From Aquimarina sp. (GTDB taxonomy: Bacteria; Bacteroidota; Bacteroidia; Flavobacteriales; Flavobacteriaceae): DNA of 11,183 bases. Below are positions 1-8,389 of the stretch, piece after piece. The position numbers and the translations under genes are program-made. Location of the stretch: the NCBI GenBank assembly GCA_002697475.1, contig NZVW01000130.1, positions 1 to 11,183 on the forward strand, given 5' to 3'. The first letter of the stretch is position 1. Each line of letters begins with the position of its first letter. A model generated the notes under the pieces. It saw only the letters and a list, made by a program, of their open reading frames with translations. It did no database searches and was not told the origin of the DNA.

Positions 1-3000
1 CCACTAATGGTATTCCTAATGGTGGTGGTGCTGGAAGTGATTCTCACCGCGAAAGTGGTCTTCTCTTTGACTTTCCATACAATGTAATTATTACAGATGC
101 TGGTGGTTGTGAGCTTAGAAGAAGACTAGACCCACCAGAGCCTGCTCCATCAGGAATAACAGCTACTGCGTCAGGTATTGAAATGTTATGTAATGGAGAT
201 AGTCCAGGTACTGGAGGAGTAGATTTTACGGTTGACGGATATACTGTCGATGTAACCTTGGATTGGGAAGTATTCAATGCTGACAATACCACTACAGGTA
301 TCACAGGAAGCGCTTCAACTGTTGGTCTAGGAGGAGCAACATATAATGGAAATATAGCTACTGGATTAGATGTAGGCAGTTACTATATTGTCATAAATGA
401 ATCTGGTGGTTTAGCAGTAGGACCATTTTGTACTGCTGTGGCTGAATTTCAGATTGCTGAGCCTACACCGCTTGGTATTAATTTAGTATCACAAGATCCT
501 GCTAATTGTAATACAGGGGCAGTTGTGGTTGTTCTTGGAAATGGAGGAACATCACCATATACGTATACAGCGGATGATGGAGTTAGTCCAATTATTAACA
601 GTACAGATGGTTCATTTAACTTACCTGCTACAATCGCAGGAACCAATTATACAATAACAGTAACCGATGCAAGTGGCTGTACGGCATCATTACCGGTAAC
701 GGTAACCAGAACACCAGATCCAACTATTGATACTATATCAGCGGTAGTTGATCCGTGTGTATTTGATGGTGCCTTTGAATTTACCGTTACCGCAACAGGT
801 CAGAGCCAATTACAATTTGGTATTGATGATGGAGATACCGGTACTGCCGATGCTCCTGTATTTGTTAATGGTACACTTGTTGGACCAAACCAATATGAAT
901 ATACGTATACGGTTTCAGGACCAAGTGTAGATCAATATACTATTACCGTAAGAGATGCTAATGGATGTACAGATGTAGATGCTGTAGTGATTTATCCGGA
1001 GTTAATCGTAGATGCCAACTTTACGGTAGATCCTACCTGTACAAATAGTAATGCGGGTACTGTAGAAGCAACAGTTTCAGGAGGTTCGGCAACCGCAGGT
1101 AACTGGACTGTAATTTTATTTGATTTGAATGCCGGGGCTGATACAGGATTAGTACCTGTGTTTACTGCACCAGGTACCTATACCTTTAACCCAGTTCCTA
1201 CAGGTGACTATGAGGTTAGAGTTACGGATGCGGTTTCCACTTGTTCTGCTGCAGATGCAGTTTCAAGGGCTCCACTGGTGGATCCTGTCTTGATTCTTGA
1301 GGAAGTAGTGGATGAAACTTGTGTGGGTGATGCCGATGGATCGATATTGGTTTCTATCGATACGGCAACGGATAATGACCCTCCTTTTACTTATGAGTTA
1401 TATAGCGGCGCTGTTATTGCGGGTGTACCTATAACCACTCAGGTTAGTAATCCTTTATTTTCAGGATTAGCTCCGGGCGTATATAGTATAAGAGTAATAT
1501 CTTCAATAGGGTGTACAGGAGATTTACTGAATATTACTATAACTGCTGCTACAGATCCAACTGCGACTCTGTCCAATACAGCCTATAGCTGTTCAGGTGC
1601 TGCAGAGAACTTCCCTGTGATTACTATTAGTGGATTAAGTGGAGGAACAGGAACTGGATATCGAATTGAATATACGGATCCCTCTGGTAATACGACGGGT
1701 CCTGCTACACCAGGTAGTTTGGATATCGATACAGGAACTGCAGGGGTTCAGATATTAGCGGATGAAGCCGGTAACTATACCTTTACAATATATGACAGTA
1801 ATAATTGTGCTAATACATTAGCACCTTACAATATTCCAGCATTCCCGATTATGACGGATGCTTTGGTTAATCAGGTAACGCCAATCGATTGTGCTACCAA
1901 TACAGAAGAAGTAACGGTAACAGTAACTGGCGGAACAGGACCTTATGACTTTGTTGAAATCAACGGATCTGGTCTTTCTCAAATTGGTGTAGCTTCAGGT
2001 GGGGCAACGACCACTAGTGGATCGTTCTTATTACCAGCAGTAGGTACTTACCAGTTTAGAGTTACGGATCAGGGTACTGGTTGTTCTATATTGACTTCAC
2101 CATACGAGGTATTACCATACGATACTATCGATGGCACTATCGCTGTAGTAGCGCCTCCGATTGCGTGTTTTGGTGAAGCAACAGGATCAATTGAATTGAC
2201 TGTTACCGGACATACAGGTCCTTATGATTATGTTGTAACTAATACTACTACAGGAACTATAACACCAGGATCTGGTGATACTACAGTGGCTAATCCACTA
2301 ATTATATCAGGATTAGAAAGTGGTAATATACAGGTAACTATTACAGATCCAGTATCAACTTTTAACGACGTTACTAACATTGTATTTATTGATCAACCCG
2401 AGCAGTTAACGTTAGCATTAGTTTCTAATGATAATAGTTTCTGTACTTCAGATGGTCGAGTAGTTGTAGAAGCTAATGGAGGTACGGCACCATATACATT
2501 TACAGCGACAGATGTGCCTTTTGGTGGAACTTTAACCGTAACGAATGGAACAGGAATATTTGATTTACCTGGTTCATTAGCAGGTACTGACTATTTAATA
2601 ACAGTTACAGACGATAATAGTTGTGCTTCGGTACCAGCTTCACTAACGATCACAGTATTCCAAACTGCAAACCCTACACTTGATCCATTAACGATGGATG
2701 ATGTGTGTACGCACGATGGAAGCTATGTAATTACAGCAACTGGAACAAGTAATGTGGCTGCTCCTCCGGGAACAGGTGCATTAAGATTCCAGTTGAATGG
2801 AGGTACAATTGTAGATGCAAACAATGGATTAACGTCTCACAATTTTACAGTTTCGACTGCGGGTACATACACAGTAACAGCTTATGACGAAAACGGCTGT
2901 CCTACGAATACGGAAACAATAACAATATTCCCAGAATTGATTGTAACGGCAGATTATACTGCAGATCCTACGTGTAGAGATTTTGACGGTACGGTAACCG

Positions 3001-6000
3001 TAAACGTAACCGGTGGATCTGACTTTAGTACAAACCCAGCTAACTTTACCTTTGTATTGAATGGTACGGATAGTGGAGGTGCAGCAGTGAATATCACTCA
3101 ATCAGGTGCAGGTGGTAATATCTTTACAGGTATATCTGCAGGGACATATACGGTAACCGTAACGGATACAAATATTCCTGGAATTTCAACTAGTACACCT
3201 TGTAGTGTAACGGTTAATGTACCAACATTACCGATACCTGTTGATCCTATTATCAGTGCTACTTCTGCAGCGGTTTCTTGTATCGGTGCAACAGATGGAA
3301 CAGTTACTGTTGCCATTGATCCAACGACTGATGATGATGGTCCTTATACATATCAATTATTTATAAATACAGCAGTTCCTCCAGCAGTTACTATTGGAGC
3401 TCAGGTAGGTACAGACCAAATAGATAACCCTGTATTTACAGGAATACCTACTGGAGATTATGTAGTAATTGTTACATCAGATAGATTGTGTACAGATCAG
3501 GCATTAATAAATGTACCTAACGCAACTCAGGTTGTAGCAACAACAGCTCAATCTCCATATAGTTGTGCTTCAGATAATAGTGAAGTATTCCCTGTAATTA
3601 CAGTAACTATAATAGATGGTACTGCACCATATACTGTTACTTATGTAACTCCTTCAGGGGACACAATTACAGCTATTGATGTAGTGGACGCTGATGCTGG
3701 AACTGCTGGTGTGCAGTATAATATTTTAGCGGATCAAGAAGGTAATTATAATATCACGGTGACAGACTTTAATGGATGTGCTACTGCTCCGGTTACTATT
3801 GTAGAAACAGTGAATCCTTTCCCTGTAATGACAAACCCAACAGTGACAGTTGATAATCCAATTACCTGTCCTGCAGGAGAAGATGTAACCGTAAGAGTTG
3901 AAGGTGGAGCAGGAGGTAACTATAACTTTACTGAAATTACTACTGGTCTAACGGTAGCTAATGTCCCATTTGGAACTAATGATGATCCGTCAACGGCTGG
4001 AGTGACAGAAACAGGAGCTCAGTTTACATTACCAGGTGTAGGAGTATATATCTTTGAGATCACAGACCTTACAACTGGATGTTCTATTAGAGTAACACAC
4101 GAGATTGCTCCATTTGATTTAATAGATGTTGTAGCGGTACAAGAAACACCTGAATCCTGTTATCAGGATGGTGACGGAGCAATCCGTATTACCATTACAG
4201 GATATATAGGTGCTTTCAATTATACCATAATTGATACGGCTACAGGAGTTGAAGCTGTGGATATCAATGGTAATCCGATAACATCTGCAACCGGAAATGG
4301 AACTGCAACTTCAGATCCGTATACAGTAGTATTGCCATTTACAGCGACTACAGGTAATTACATTGTACAAATTGACGAAACCAACGATCCTTTATGTACA
4401 GAGACTTCTAACGTAGTAACCATAGATGGTCCTGCAATTCCTGTAGAGTTAACAATTACTCCTATTAATGATGTAGAGTTCTGTGAGCCTGCGGCTAACG
4501 GAGCTGTACAAGCTAGTGTTACAGGTGCTAGAGGCACGGTAACGTATCAATTGGCAAGATCTAGCGCACCAGGTACAATTATAGACTCTAACACTACTGG
4601 TAGGTTTGAAAACCTGACAGCGGATACGTATGAGATTACTGTGATTGACGATAACGGAACATTTACTTGTAACGATACGGAGACATTTACAATTCTTCCT
4701 CCAGCAAATGATGTTGTTGTAAATGCAGTACCAACCAATATTAGTTGTTTCGATGCAGCAGATGGAAGTATCACTGTTAATGCTACAGGTACTGATCAAC
4801 CATTTGTGTATACTATAACACCGGCAGGTGGTAGTGAAAGTGGTCAGCAGACTTCGAATGTATTTAACTTCTTAACGGCTAATGATTATACCATCACAGT
4901 ATATGATATCTATGGATGTTCTAGTACTGATACGGTAACGATTACTGAACCTAATGAAGTTACTGTAAGTGTGGATAACGTGACATTGATAACTTGTGCG
5001 ATTAATACAATAGATGTTACCATATCAGGAAACGGTGATTTCCCGATACAAACACACGTTTTAGTAAACGTTACAGATGATAACAACTCAGTAGAAACTC
5101 AGGTGACGACAAATACTACATCACACACATTTACTAATTTACCAGAGGGTGAGTACCAGTTCTATGTGATTGATGTTAATGGATGTAGATCTGATTTAAG
5201 TACGATAGTACCTGTGATTCCTATTGACCAGATTACTTTTGAGTTAGATCTTGATTTTGCAAATGTAAACTGTACTGATGAAGCATCAGGTATAGTAGAT
5301 GTTAGCAGAATTACGGGTGGTATTGGAAATTACAGATTCCAGTTGACCAATACAACAACTGGTCAGGTATTCCCGGGTGCTGGATTATTCCAGGCAGAAA
5401 GTCAGTTTACTGATCTTCCACCAGGTGACTACGTATACTTAGTGGAGTCTGATAGAGGATGTTCTGCAACGCGTACGTTTACTATTGTTAATCCACCACT
5501 ATTCGAAAGAATAGATCCACAGATTACTGATGTAGTTTGTTTTGGTGAAGATAACGGATCGATCATAGTATTTGCTCAGGGAGGAACTCCGCCATATTCA
5601 TTTGCTATTAGTACTTTCCCGGGTCAGTTCTTTAACGATGCTTCGGATAATGTGCCTTTCCAACATACATTTACAGAGTTGGAGCCGGGTGCTTACCAGG
5701 TGTTCTCTCAGGATGCTAATGGTTGTGGTCAGGTATATGATGTGGTAATCGGTGAACCAGAAGAATTATTGGTAGATATTGACGCTATCACTCCAGAGCT
5801 TTGTGCCGGAGACATGAATGGGTCAGTGACCATAACCATTACTGGTGGTACACCTCCATATTTTACAAACATCACCAACAATGATGCAGATTTTGCTCAG
5901 GATGTATTTACCTATAATGATTTACCAGGAGGACAAACTATAGTGTATATACGTGACTCTAATAACTGTAGAACAGAGATTGCTGCTGACATTCCTCCGG

Positions 6001-6860
6001 GAGTTGTATTAGGAGCAGATCTGACACCAAGATTAGAGTGTCCGGTATTTGATTATACGGACCCGGACAATCCGGTAATGACTCAAGGTCCTAGATATTT
6101 TGTAGACTTTGTATTGGTGCCTGGTTCAGTGACTACAGACATCACATATATGTTAACAGGAATCAATGGAACTCCAGACCCAAATCCTGCAATCAACTTT
6201 AACGGAGAGTTTGAAGTAGTACCAGGAGAATATGAAGGTTCTATGGAGCATATCGATGGATGTATTGAAGTCGTAGGTACAATAATTATTGAGGAGTACG
6301 AGCCATTATCAGTGCCAGTTGCTGTAATGACAAATAACCCTCAGGATCCTAATGAGTATGAAATAACTGTAACAGGTGGTATACCTCCATACACATTCTA
6401 CGTAACCTTTGAAGAAGAAGGTGTAGAGAGAGAACTGGACGGCAATATCTTTACAGTTAGGGATACAGGTAACTATATCATAAGAGTTGAGGATAGTAGT
6501 GGTAGTACGTGTAGTGTAAGTGGTACTCAGTTATTGACGTATATCAATATTAGAATACCTAACTACTTTACACCTGGAGAAGACGATCCGTCAACACCGG
6601 ATGATGAGAGTACCTGGTATCCTAGACAGATTACCTCTGATCAGGATCCTAATAATCCGACACAATTCTTCTTCGAAAACATGGAAGTAAGAGTATTTGA
6701 TAGATATGGACGTCTGTTACAGGAGTTCAGAGGATATAGTAAAGGATGGGATGGAGTCTACCAAGGTAAAGAATTGCCATCAGGAGATTACTGGTATACT
6801 GTGATTCTTAATGATATAGATAACAGAAAGTTCACAGGTAACTTTACGCTATACAGGTAA
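1..6860 (+). CDS. Giant SprB-like T9SS surface adhesin, 5'-partial
   Basis: This is the 3' part of a giant secreted protein; the frame is already open at base 3, so the true start lies outside the window and the internal ATG at 183 is not a start. The visible part is 2285 residues ending at a TAA (6858-6860). It consists of about 21 tandem modules of 80-110 residues, each with a Cys-x-G-x-x-x-G start, a GGTxPY-type turn, a Gly-x-Tyr-x-(I/V)-x-V-x-D-x-N-G-C strand near the end and a proline linker, the pattern of SprB repeats. The last ~105 residues are a T9SS type B (CHU_C-like) sorting domain containing FDRYGR, GWDGVYQGK, LPSGDYWY and a final FTLYR. Proteins of this kind are exported by T9SS and act as cell-surface adhesins, in gliding species moved along the cell. 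The next gene is SprF-like, which supports a SprB role. The repeats are acidic, Thr/Val/Gly/Asp-rich and lack lysine. Whether it is the true SprB orthologue or a paralogue cannot be decided here. Confidence 0.93.
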   Translation, partial: TNGIPNGGGAGSDSHRESGLLFDFPYNVIITDAGGCELRRRLDPPEPAPSGITATASGIEMLCNGDSPGTGGVDFTVDGYTVDVTLDWEVFNADNTTTGITGSASTVGLGGATYNGNIATGLDVGSYYIVINESGGLAVGPFCTAVAEFQIAEPTPLGINLVSQDPANCNTGAVVVVLGNGGTSPYTYTADDGVSPIINSTDGSFNLPATIAGTNYTITVTDASGCTASLPVTVTRTPDPTIDTISAVVDPCVFDGAFEFTVTATGQSQLQFGIDDGDTGTADAPVFVNGTLVGPNQYEYTYTVSGPSVDQYTITVRDANGCTDVDAVVIYPELIVDANFTVDPTCTNSNAGTVEATVSGGSATAGNWTVILFDLNAGADTGLVPVFTAPGTYTFNPVPTGDYEVRVTDAVSTCSAADAVSRAPLVDPVLILEEVVDETCVGDADGSILVSIDTATDNDPPFTYELYSGAVIAGVPITTQVSNPLFSGLAPGVYSIRVISSIGCTGDLLNITITAATDPTATLSNTAYSCSGAAENFPVITISGLSGGTGTGYRIEYTDPSGNTTGPATPGSLDIDTGTAGVQILADEAGNYTFTIYDSNNCANTLAPYNIPAFPIMTDALVNQVTPIDCATNTEEVTVTVTGGTGPYDFVEINGSGLSQIGVASGGATTTSGSFLLPAVGTYQFRVTDQGTGCSILTSPYEVLPYDTIDGTIAVVAPPIACFGEATGSIELTVTGHTGPYDYVVTNTTTGTITPGSGDTTVANPLIISGLESGNIQVTITDPVSTFNDVTNIVFIDQPEQLTLALVSNDNSFCTSDGRVVVEANGGTAPYTFTATDVPFGGTLTVTNGTGIFDLPGSLAGTDYLITVTDDNSCASVPASLTITVFQTANPTLDPLTMDDVCTHDGSYVITATGTSNVAAPPGTGALRFQLNGGTIVDANNGLTSHNFTVSTAGTYTVTAYDENGCPTNTETITIFPELIVTADYTADPTCRDFDGTVTVNVTGGSDFSTNPANFTFVLNGTDSGGAAVNITQSGAGGNIFTGISAGTYTVTVTDTNIPGISTSTPCSVTVNVPTLPIPVDPIISATSAAVSCIGATDGTVTVAIDPTTDDDGPYTYQLFINTAVPPAVTIGAQVGTDQIDNPVFTGIPTGDYVVIVTSDRLCTDQALINVPNATQVVATTAQSPYSCASDNSEVFPVITVTIIDGTAPYTVTYVTPSGDTITAIDVVDADAGTAGVQYNILADQEGNYNITVTDFNGCATAPVTIVETVNPFPVMTNPTVTVDNPITCPAGEDVTVRVEGGAGGNYNFTEITTGLTVANVPFGTNDDPSTAGVTETGAQFTLPGVGVYIFEITDLTTGCSIRVTHEIAPFDLIDVVAVQETPESCYQDGDGAIRITITGYIGAFNYTIIDTATGVEAVDINGNPITSATGNGTATSDPYTVVLPFTATTGNYIVQIDETNDPLCTETSNVVTIDGPAIPVELTITPINDVEFCEPAANGAVQASVTGARGTVTYQLARSSAPGTIIDSNTTGRFENLTADTYEITVIDDNGTFTCNDTETFTILPPANDVVVNAVPTNISCFDAADGSITVNATGTDQPFVYTITPAGGSESGQQTSNVFNFLTANDYTITVYDIYGCSSTDTVTITEPNEVTVSVDNVTLITCAINTIDVTISGNGDFPIQTHVLVNVTDDNNSVETQVTTNTTSHTFTNLPEGEYQFYVIDVNGCRSDLSTIVPVIPIDQITFELDLDFANVNCTDEASGIVDVSRITGGIGNYRFQLTNTTTGQVFPGAGLFQAESQFTDLPPGDYVYLVESDRGCSATRTFTIVNPPLFERIDPQITDVVCFGEDNGSIIVFAQGGTPPYSFAISTFPGQFFNDASDNVPFQHTFTELEPGAYQVFSQDANGCGQVYDVVIGEPEELLVDIDAITPELCAGDMNGSVTITITGGTPPYFTNITNNDADFAQDVFTYNDLPGGQTIVYIRDSNNCRTEIAADIPPGVVLGADLTPRLECPVFDYTDPDNPVMTQGPRYFVDFVLVPGSVTTDITYMLTGINGTPDPNPAINFNGEFEVVPGEYEGSMEHIDGCIEVVGTIIIEEYEPLSVPVAVMTNNPQDPNEYEITVTGGIPPYTFYVTFEEEGVERELDGNIFTVRDTGNYIIRVEDSSGSTCSVSGTQLLTYINIRIPNYFTPGEDDPSTPDDESTWYPRQITSDQDPNNPTQFFFENMEVRVFDRYGRLLQEFRGYSKGWDGVYQGKELPSGDYWYTVILNDIDNRKFTGNFTLYR
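507..2441 (+). repeat. Seven-module block A of the adhesin array
   Basis: Seven consecutive modules, each counted from its first cysteine codon (507, 756, 1038, 1320, 1590, 1890, 2166). Each resembles the module at the same rank in block B (2442-4481) more than it resembles its neighbours. For example, module 3 of A and of B is preceded by PELIV-x-A-x-(F/Y)-T-x-DPTC, module 4 carries SID/AID-x-x-T-x-D-(N/D)-(D)-P with Y-x-L, and module 5 carries FPVITI/V and later GTAGVQ and ILAD. Block length is 1935 nucleotides (645 residues). This looks like an ancient in-frame tandem duplication of a multi-module unit. Confidence 0.75.
2442..4481 (+). repeat. Seven-module block B, diverged copy of block A
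   Basis: Modules anchored at cysteine codons 2442, 2706, 2973, 3279, 3564, 3867 and 4158 match block A modules in the same order. The anchor-to-anchor offset starts at 1935 nucleotides and grows to 1992 through small in-frame insertions, giving a block of 2040 nucleotides. Shared signatures include LVS-x-(D) before the first cysteine, FPELIV/YPELIV before the third module, the ILAD-x-(E)-x-GNY segment of the fifth, FPVMT/FPIMTD before the sixth, and the TTGCSI/GTGCSI strand ending the sixth. The nucleotide sequences have diverged, so recent gene conversion is not obvious. Modules after 4482 do not continue the pattern as a third copy. Confidence 0.75.
4482..6539 (+). repeat. C-terminal SprB-type modules outside the duplicated blocks
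   Basis: Further modules are anchored at cysteine codons 4482, 4746, 4995, 5271, 5538 and 5802, with spacing of 249-276 nucleotides. They are closer to textbook SprB repeats: CFGEDNGSI, GGTPPYSF, DANGCGQ and ITGGTPPYF. After about base 6030 two more divergent immunoglobulin-like domains follow (CPVFDYTD to DGCIEVVG, then ITVTGGIPPYTF to STCSVSG) and lead into the sorting domain. These modules form the stalk nearest the C-terminal signal, which is the end that contacts the T9SS and cell surface during export. Confidence 0.7.
6540..6857 (+). other. T9SS type B C-terminal sorting domain (CHU_C-like)
   Basis: The last ~105 codons of the adhesin carry the hallmarks of the gliding-motility-associated / type B T9SS signal: IPNYFTP at the start, WYPRQI, FFFENMEVRVFDRYGR, GWDGVYQGKELPSGDYWY, and FTGNFTLYR directly before the stop. 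In this family the domain directs secretion across the outer membrane by the T9SS. SprB-type proteins need their SprF partner for this, which fits the next gene. The usual NGDG-x-ND segment after FTP is replaced here by an acidic Pro/Ser/Asp-rich stretch. All three lysine residues visible in the protein lie in this domain. Confidence 0.93.
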
Positions 6861-6920
6861 ATAAAATGAGACCTCAAACGTTTAGTATATATAAATTGAA
6901 TTTAACCGAAAAGCTAATAG

Positions 6921-7913
6921 ATGCGTAAGCAGTCTGAAATTAAAAAATTGATGAAAAGGTATATTGTAATATTCAGTCTTTTGGTAGGATGTTATGTAAT
7001 GAAAGGGCAGGAATTTGTGAATCCTGTTCAAAATCAGTACATAGCAGATAATCCCTACTTGATTTCTTCTGCTTATGCAGGTATAGGTGATTGCTGGCAG
7101 CTAAGAGGTTCAGGATTTGAACAGTGGGTTAATATTGAAAACTCACCAGGTACGCAATCTTTGTCTATTGACGGTAGAATATCCGATAGATCAGGGGTAG
7201 GAGCCATATTGTTCAATGATAAGAACGGATTTACCTCACAGAAGGGTTTTCAATTATCGTTTGCGCATCACCTTACCTTAGATGAGTGGAGTAATCAATA
7301 CCTTTCTTTTGGTATTAGTTATAAATTCACTCAGTTTGGGATCGATGCTACTGCGTTTAATGATGGAAATCCTGATAACCCTATTAATCCTGGTTTATCT
7401 AATATTAGCGTAAATAATTCTAATTTTGACATTGGATTTTTATACAGATTGGGTAGGTTCTTTTTAAGTGCTAATGCTATTAACTTATTGAATAAGCAGT
7501 TGGATGACTTTAACCCTACTGAGCCAAATACAATACAGAACTATTTTGTGTACACAGGATATACTTTCTATGATAAGTTTACTGATTTTGAGATAGAACC
7601 TTCCATTTTATATCAAAATTTTGCCGGAGACGGACGTTCTACAACAGATATGAATCTAAAGGTAAGAAAGCTTATGAAACGAGGGGATTATCTTTGGGGT
7701 GGTGTAAGTATGAGGTCAATAGTAGATCAGGACTTTAAACCCTTATCGGTATCTCCAATGATCGGAATCAAAAAGGCCAATTTTTATGTTGCTTACGGAT
7801 ATCAGGTAAATGTCAATGAGGTTTTTGAGCCATCTACAGCTGCAGGATCTCATATGATTACAGTTGGATTCGACTTTGCTTGTAGACAAAGTAAATGTGG
7901 ATGTACGTATTAA
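6921..7913 (+). CDS. PorP/SprF family type IX secretion-associated membrane protein
   Basis: A 330-residue (or 320-residue) predicted outer-membrane beta-barrel of the PorP/SprF family. Proteins of this family sit next to type B CTD adhesins and are needed for their secretion or surface attachment; F. johnsoniae SprF does this for SprB. The N-terminus has a basic segment then a hydrophobic core (YIVIFSLLVGCYVMKGQ). The mature start (QEFVNPVQNQY, then NPYLISSAYAGI) is the typical PorP entry motif, followed by alternating aromatic/polar strands: GVGAILFNDKNGF, LSFGISYKFTQFG, FDIGFLYRLGRFFLSANAINLL and YVAYGYQVN. An in-frame stop lies just before ATG 6921. ATG 6951 (MKRYIVIF) gives a more usual signal peptide and may be the true start. 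There is no clear Shine-Dalgarno at either. The C-terminus ends in a CxxxxCxC cluster. It lies 60 bases after the adhesin, so co-transcription is likely. Confidence 0.9.
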   Translation: MRKQSEIKKLMKRYIVIFSLLVGCYVMKGQEFVNPVQNQYIADNPYLISSAYAGIGDCWQLRGSGFEQWVNIENSPGTQSLSIDGRISDRSGVGAILFNDKNGFTSQKGFQLSFAHHLTLDEWSNQYLSFGISYKFTQFGIDATAFNDGNPDNPINPGLSNISVNNSNFDIGFLYRLGRFFLSANAINLLNKQLDDFNPTEPNTIQNYFVYTGYTFYDKFTDFEIEPSILYQNFAGDGRSTTDMNLKVRKLMKRGDYLWGGVSMRSIVDQDFKPLSVSPMIGIKKANFYVAYGYQVNVNEVFEPSTAAGSHMITVGFDFACRQSKCGCTY

Positions 7914-7934
7914 GAGATTAGTATAATAATATTT

Positions 7935-7959
7935 AAAAAGGAGCTCAAAGCTCCTTTTT
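7935..7959. terminator. Bidirectional rho-independent terminator
   Basis: An 11-base perfect inverted repeat, AAAAAGGAGCT at 7935-7945 and AGCTCCTTTTT at 7949-7959, with a three-base CAA loop. The plus strand continues into T residues; read on the minus strand the stem also ends in a T run. It lies 21 bases after the SprF-like stop codon and directly abuts the stop (7960-7962) of the convergent DoxX-like gene, so it can end transcription from both sides. Confidence 0.92.
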
Positions 7960-8364
7960 TTATGCTTGAGTAATAACGTAAAGTCCAAAAACAGCAACCA
8001 TAAAATAACAGGTAATCGTTAAAGCACCTTGATAGTCTTTAGCAATTCTTTGCCCTAGTAGTAAAATCAATAAAGTGATTGAAGAAGCAAATATTGCCCA
8101 GATGGCATAAATAGTGTGTCCATCTTTTAGCAAGTAAATTAAACCAATAATAGCCAGTATAGAGGAAACTATTTCTGCAATCAATATTATTAATAATGAT
8201 AGAGGAACAAAAGGAGCAATAAATGTAGACGAAAAGTGCCCTTTTAGCCAACTGATATTTCCCTTCCAGTCACTAATTTTATCTATACCTGACTGTAAAA
8301 AAGTGATCAATAAAAAGAGTAAGATGGTTATCGATACAATATGTTGCATAAAAAGACTTGCCAT
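7960..8364 (-). CDS. DoxX-like small integral membrane protein
   Basis: A 134-residue protein with four predicted transmembrane helices, roughly residues 8-24, 52-79, 85-103 and 115-132. Between helices 1 and 2 is the segment LQSGIDKISDWKGNISWLKG, and before helix 4 the segment GQRIAKDYQGA. Both are familiar from flavobacterial proteins labelled DoxX family or hypothetical. The biochemical role of this branch is unknown; DoxX relatives have been linked to quinone- or thiol-dependent redox processes in the membrane, but no catalytic residues can be identified here. The start at ATG 8364 is used; ATG 8349 (MQHIV) is possible and leaves the first helix intact. It begins 25 bases after holB on the same strand with no obvious promoter, so it is probably the second gene of a holB operon, although no functional link is evident. 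Confidence 0.75.
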   Translation of the reverse strand: MASLFMQHIVSITILLFLLITFLQSGIDKISDWKGNISWLKGHFSSTFIAPFVPLSLLIILIAEIVSSILAIIGLIYLLKDGHTIYAIWAIFASSITLLILLLGQRIAKDYQGALTITCYFMVAVFGLYVITQA

Positions 8365-8389
8365 AATTTGAGTTTAGGGTTATAAAAAA

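Noticed and set aside
183..185. ATG as start of the giant adhesin
   Set aside because: The frame is open without a stop back to base 3 and the upstream residues already belong to a module (VIITDAGGCEL), so this is an internal methionine.
2829..3316. Two minus-strand open frames opposite the adhesin
   Set aside because: They are shadows of the repetitive Thr/Val-rich coding strand; the translations are low-complexity with no recognisable fold.
4449..4799. Minus-strand open frames opposite the adhesin
   Set aside because: Same shadow effect; both overlap well-supported modules on the plus strand.
1..6860. CRISPR or short direct tandem DNA repeats
   Set aside because: Repetition is at protein level with modules of 249-324 bases and diverged nucleotides; there are no identical short repeats with regular spacers.
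8039..8251. A 70-codon minus-strand frame inside the DoxX-like gene
   Set aside because: It lies in another frame of a gene with clear membrane helices and family motifs.
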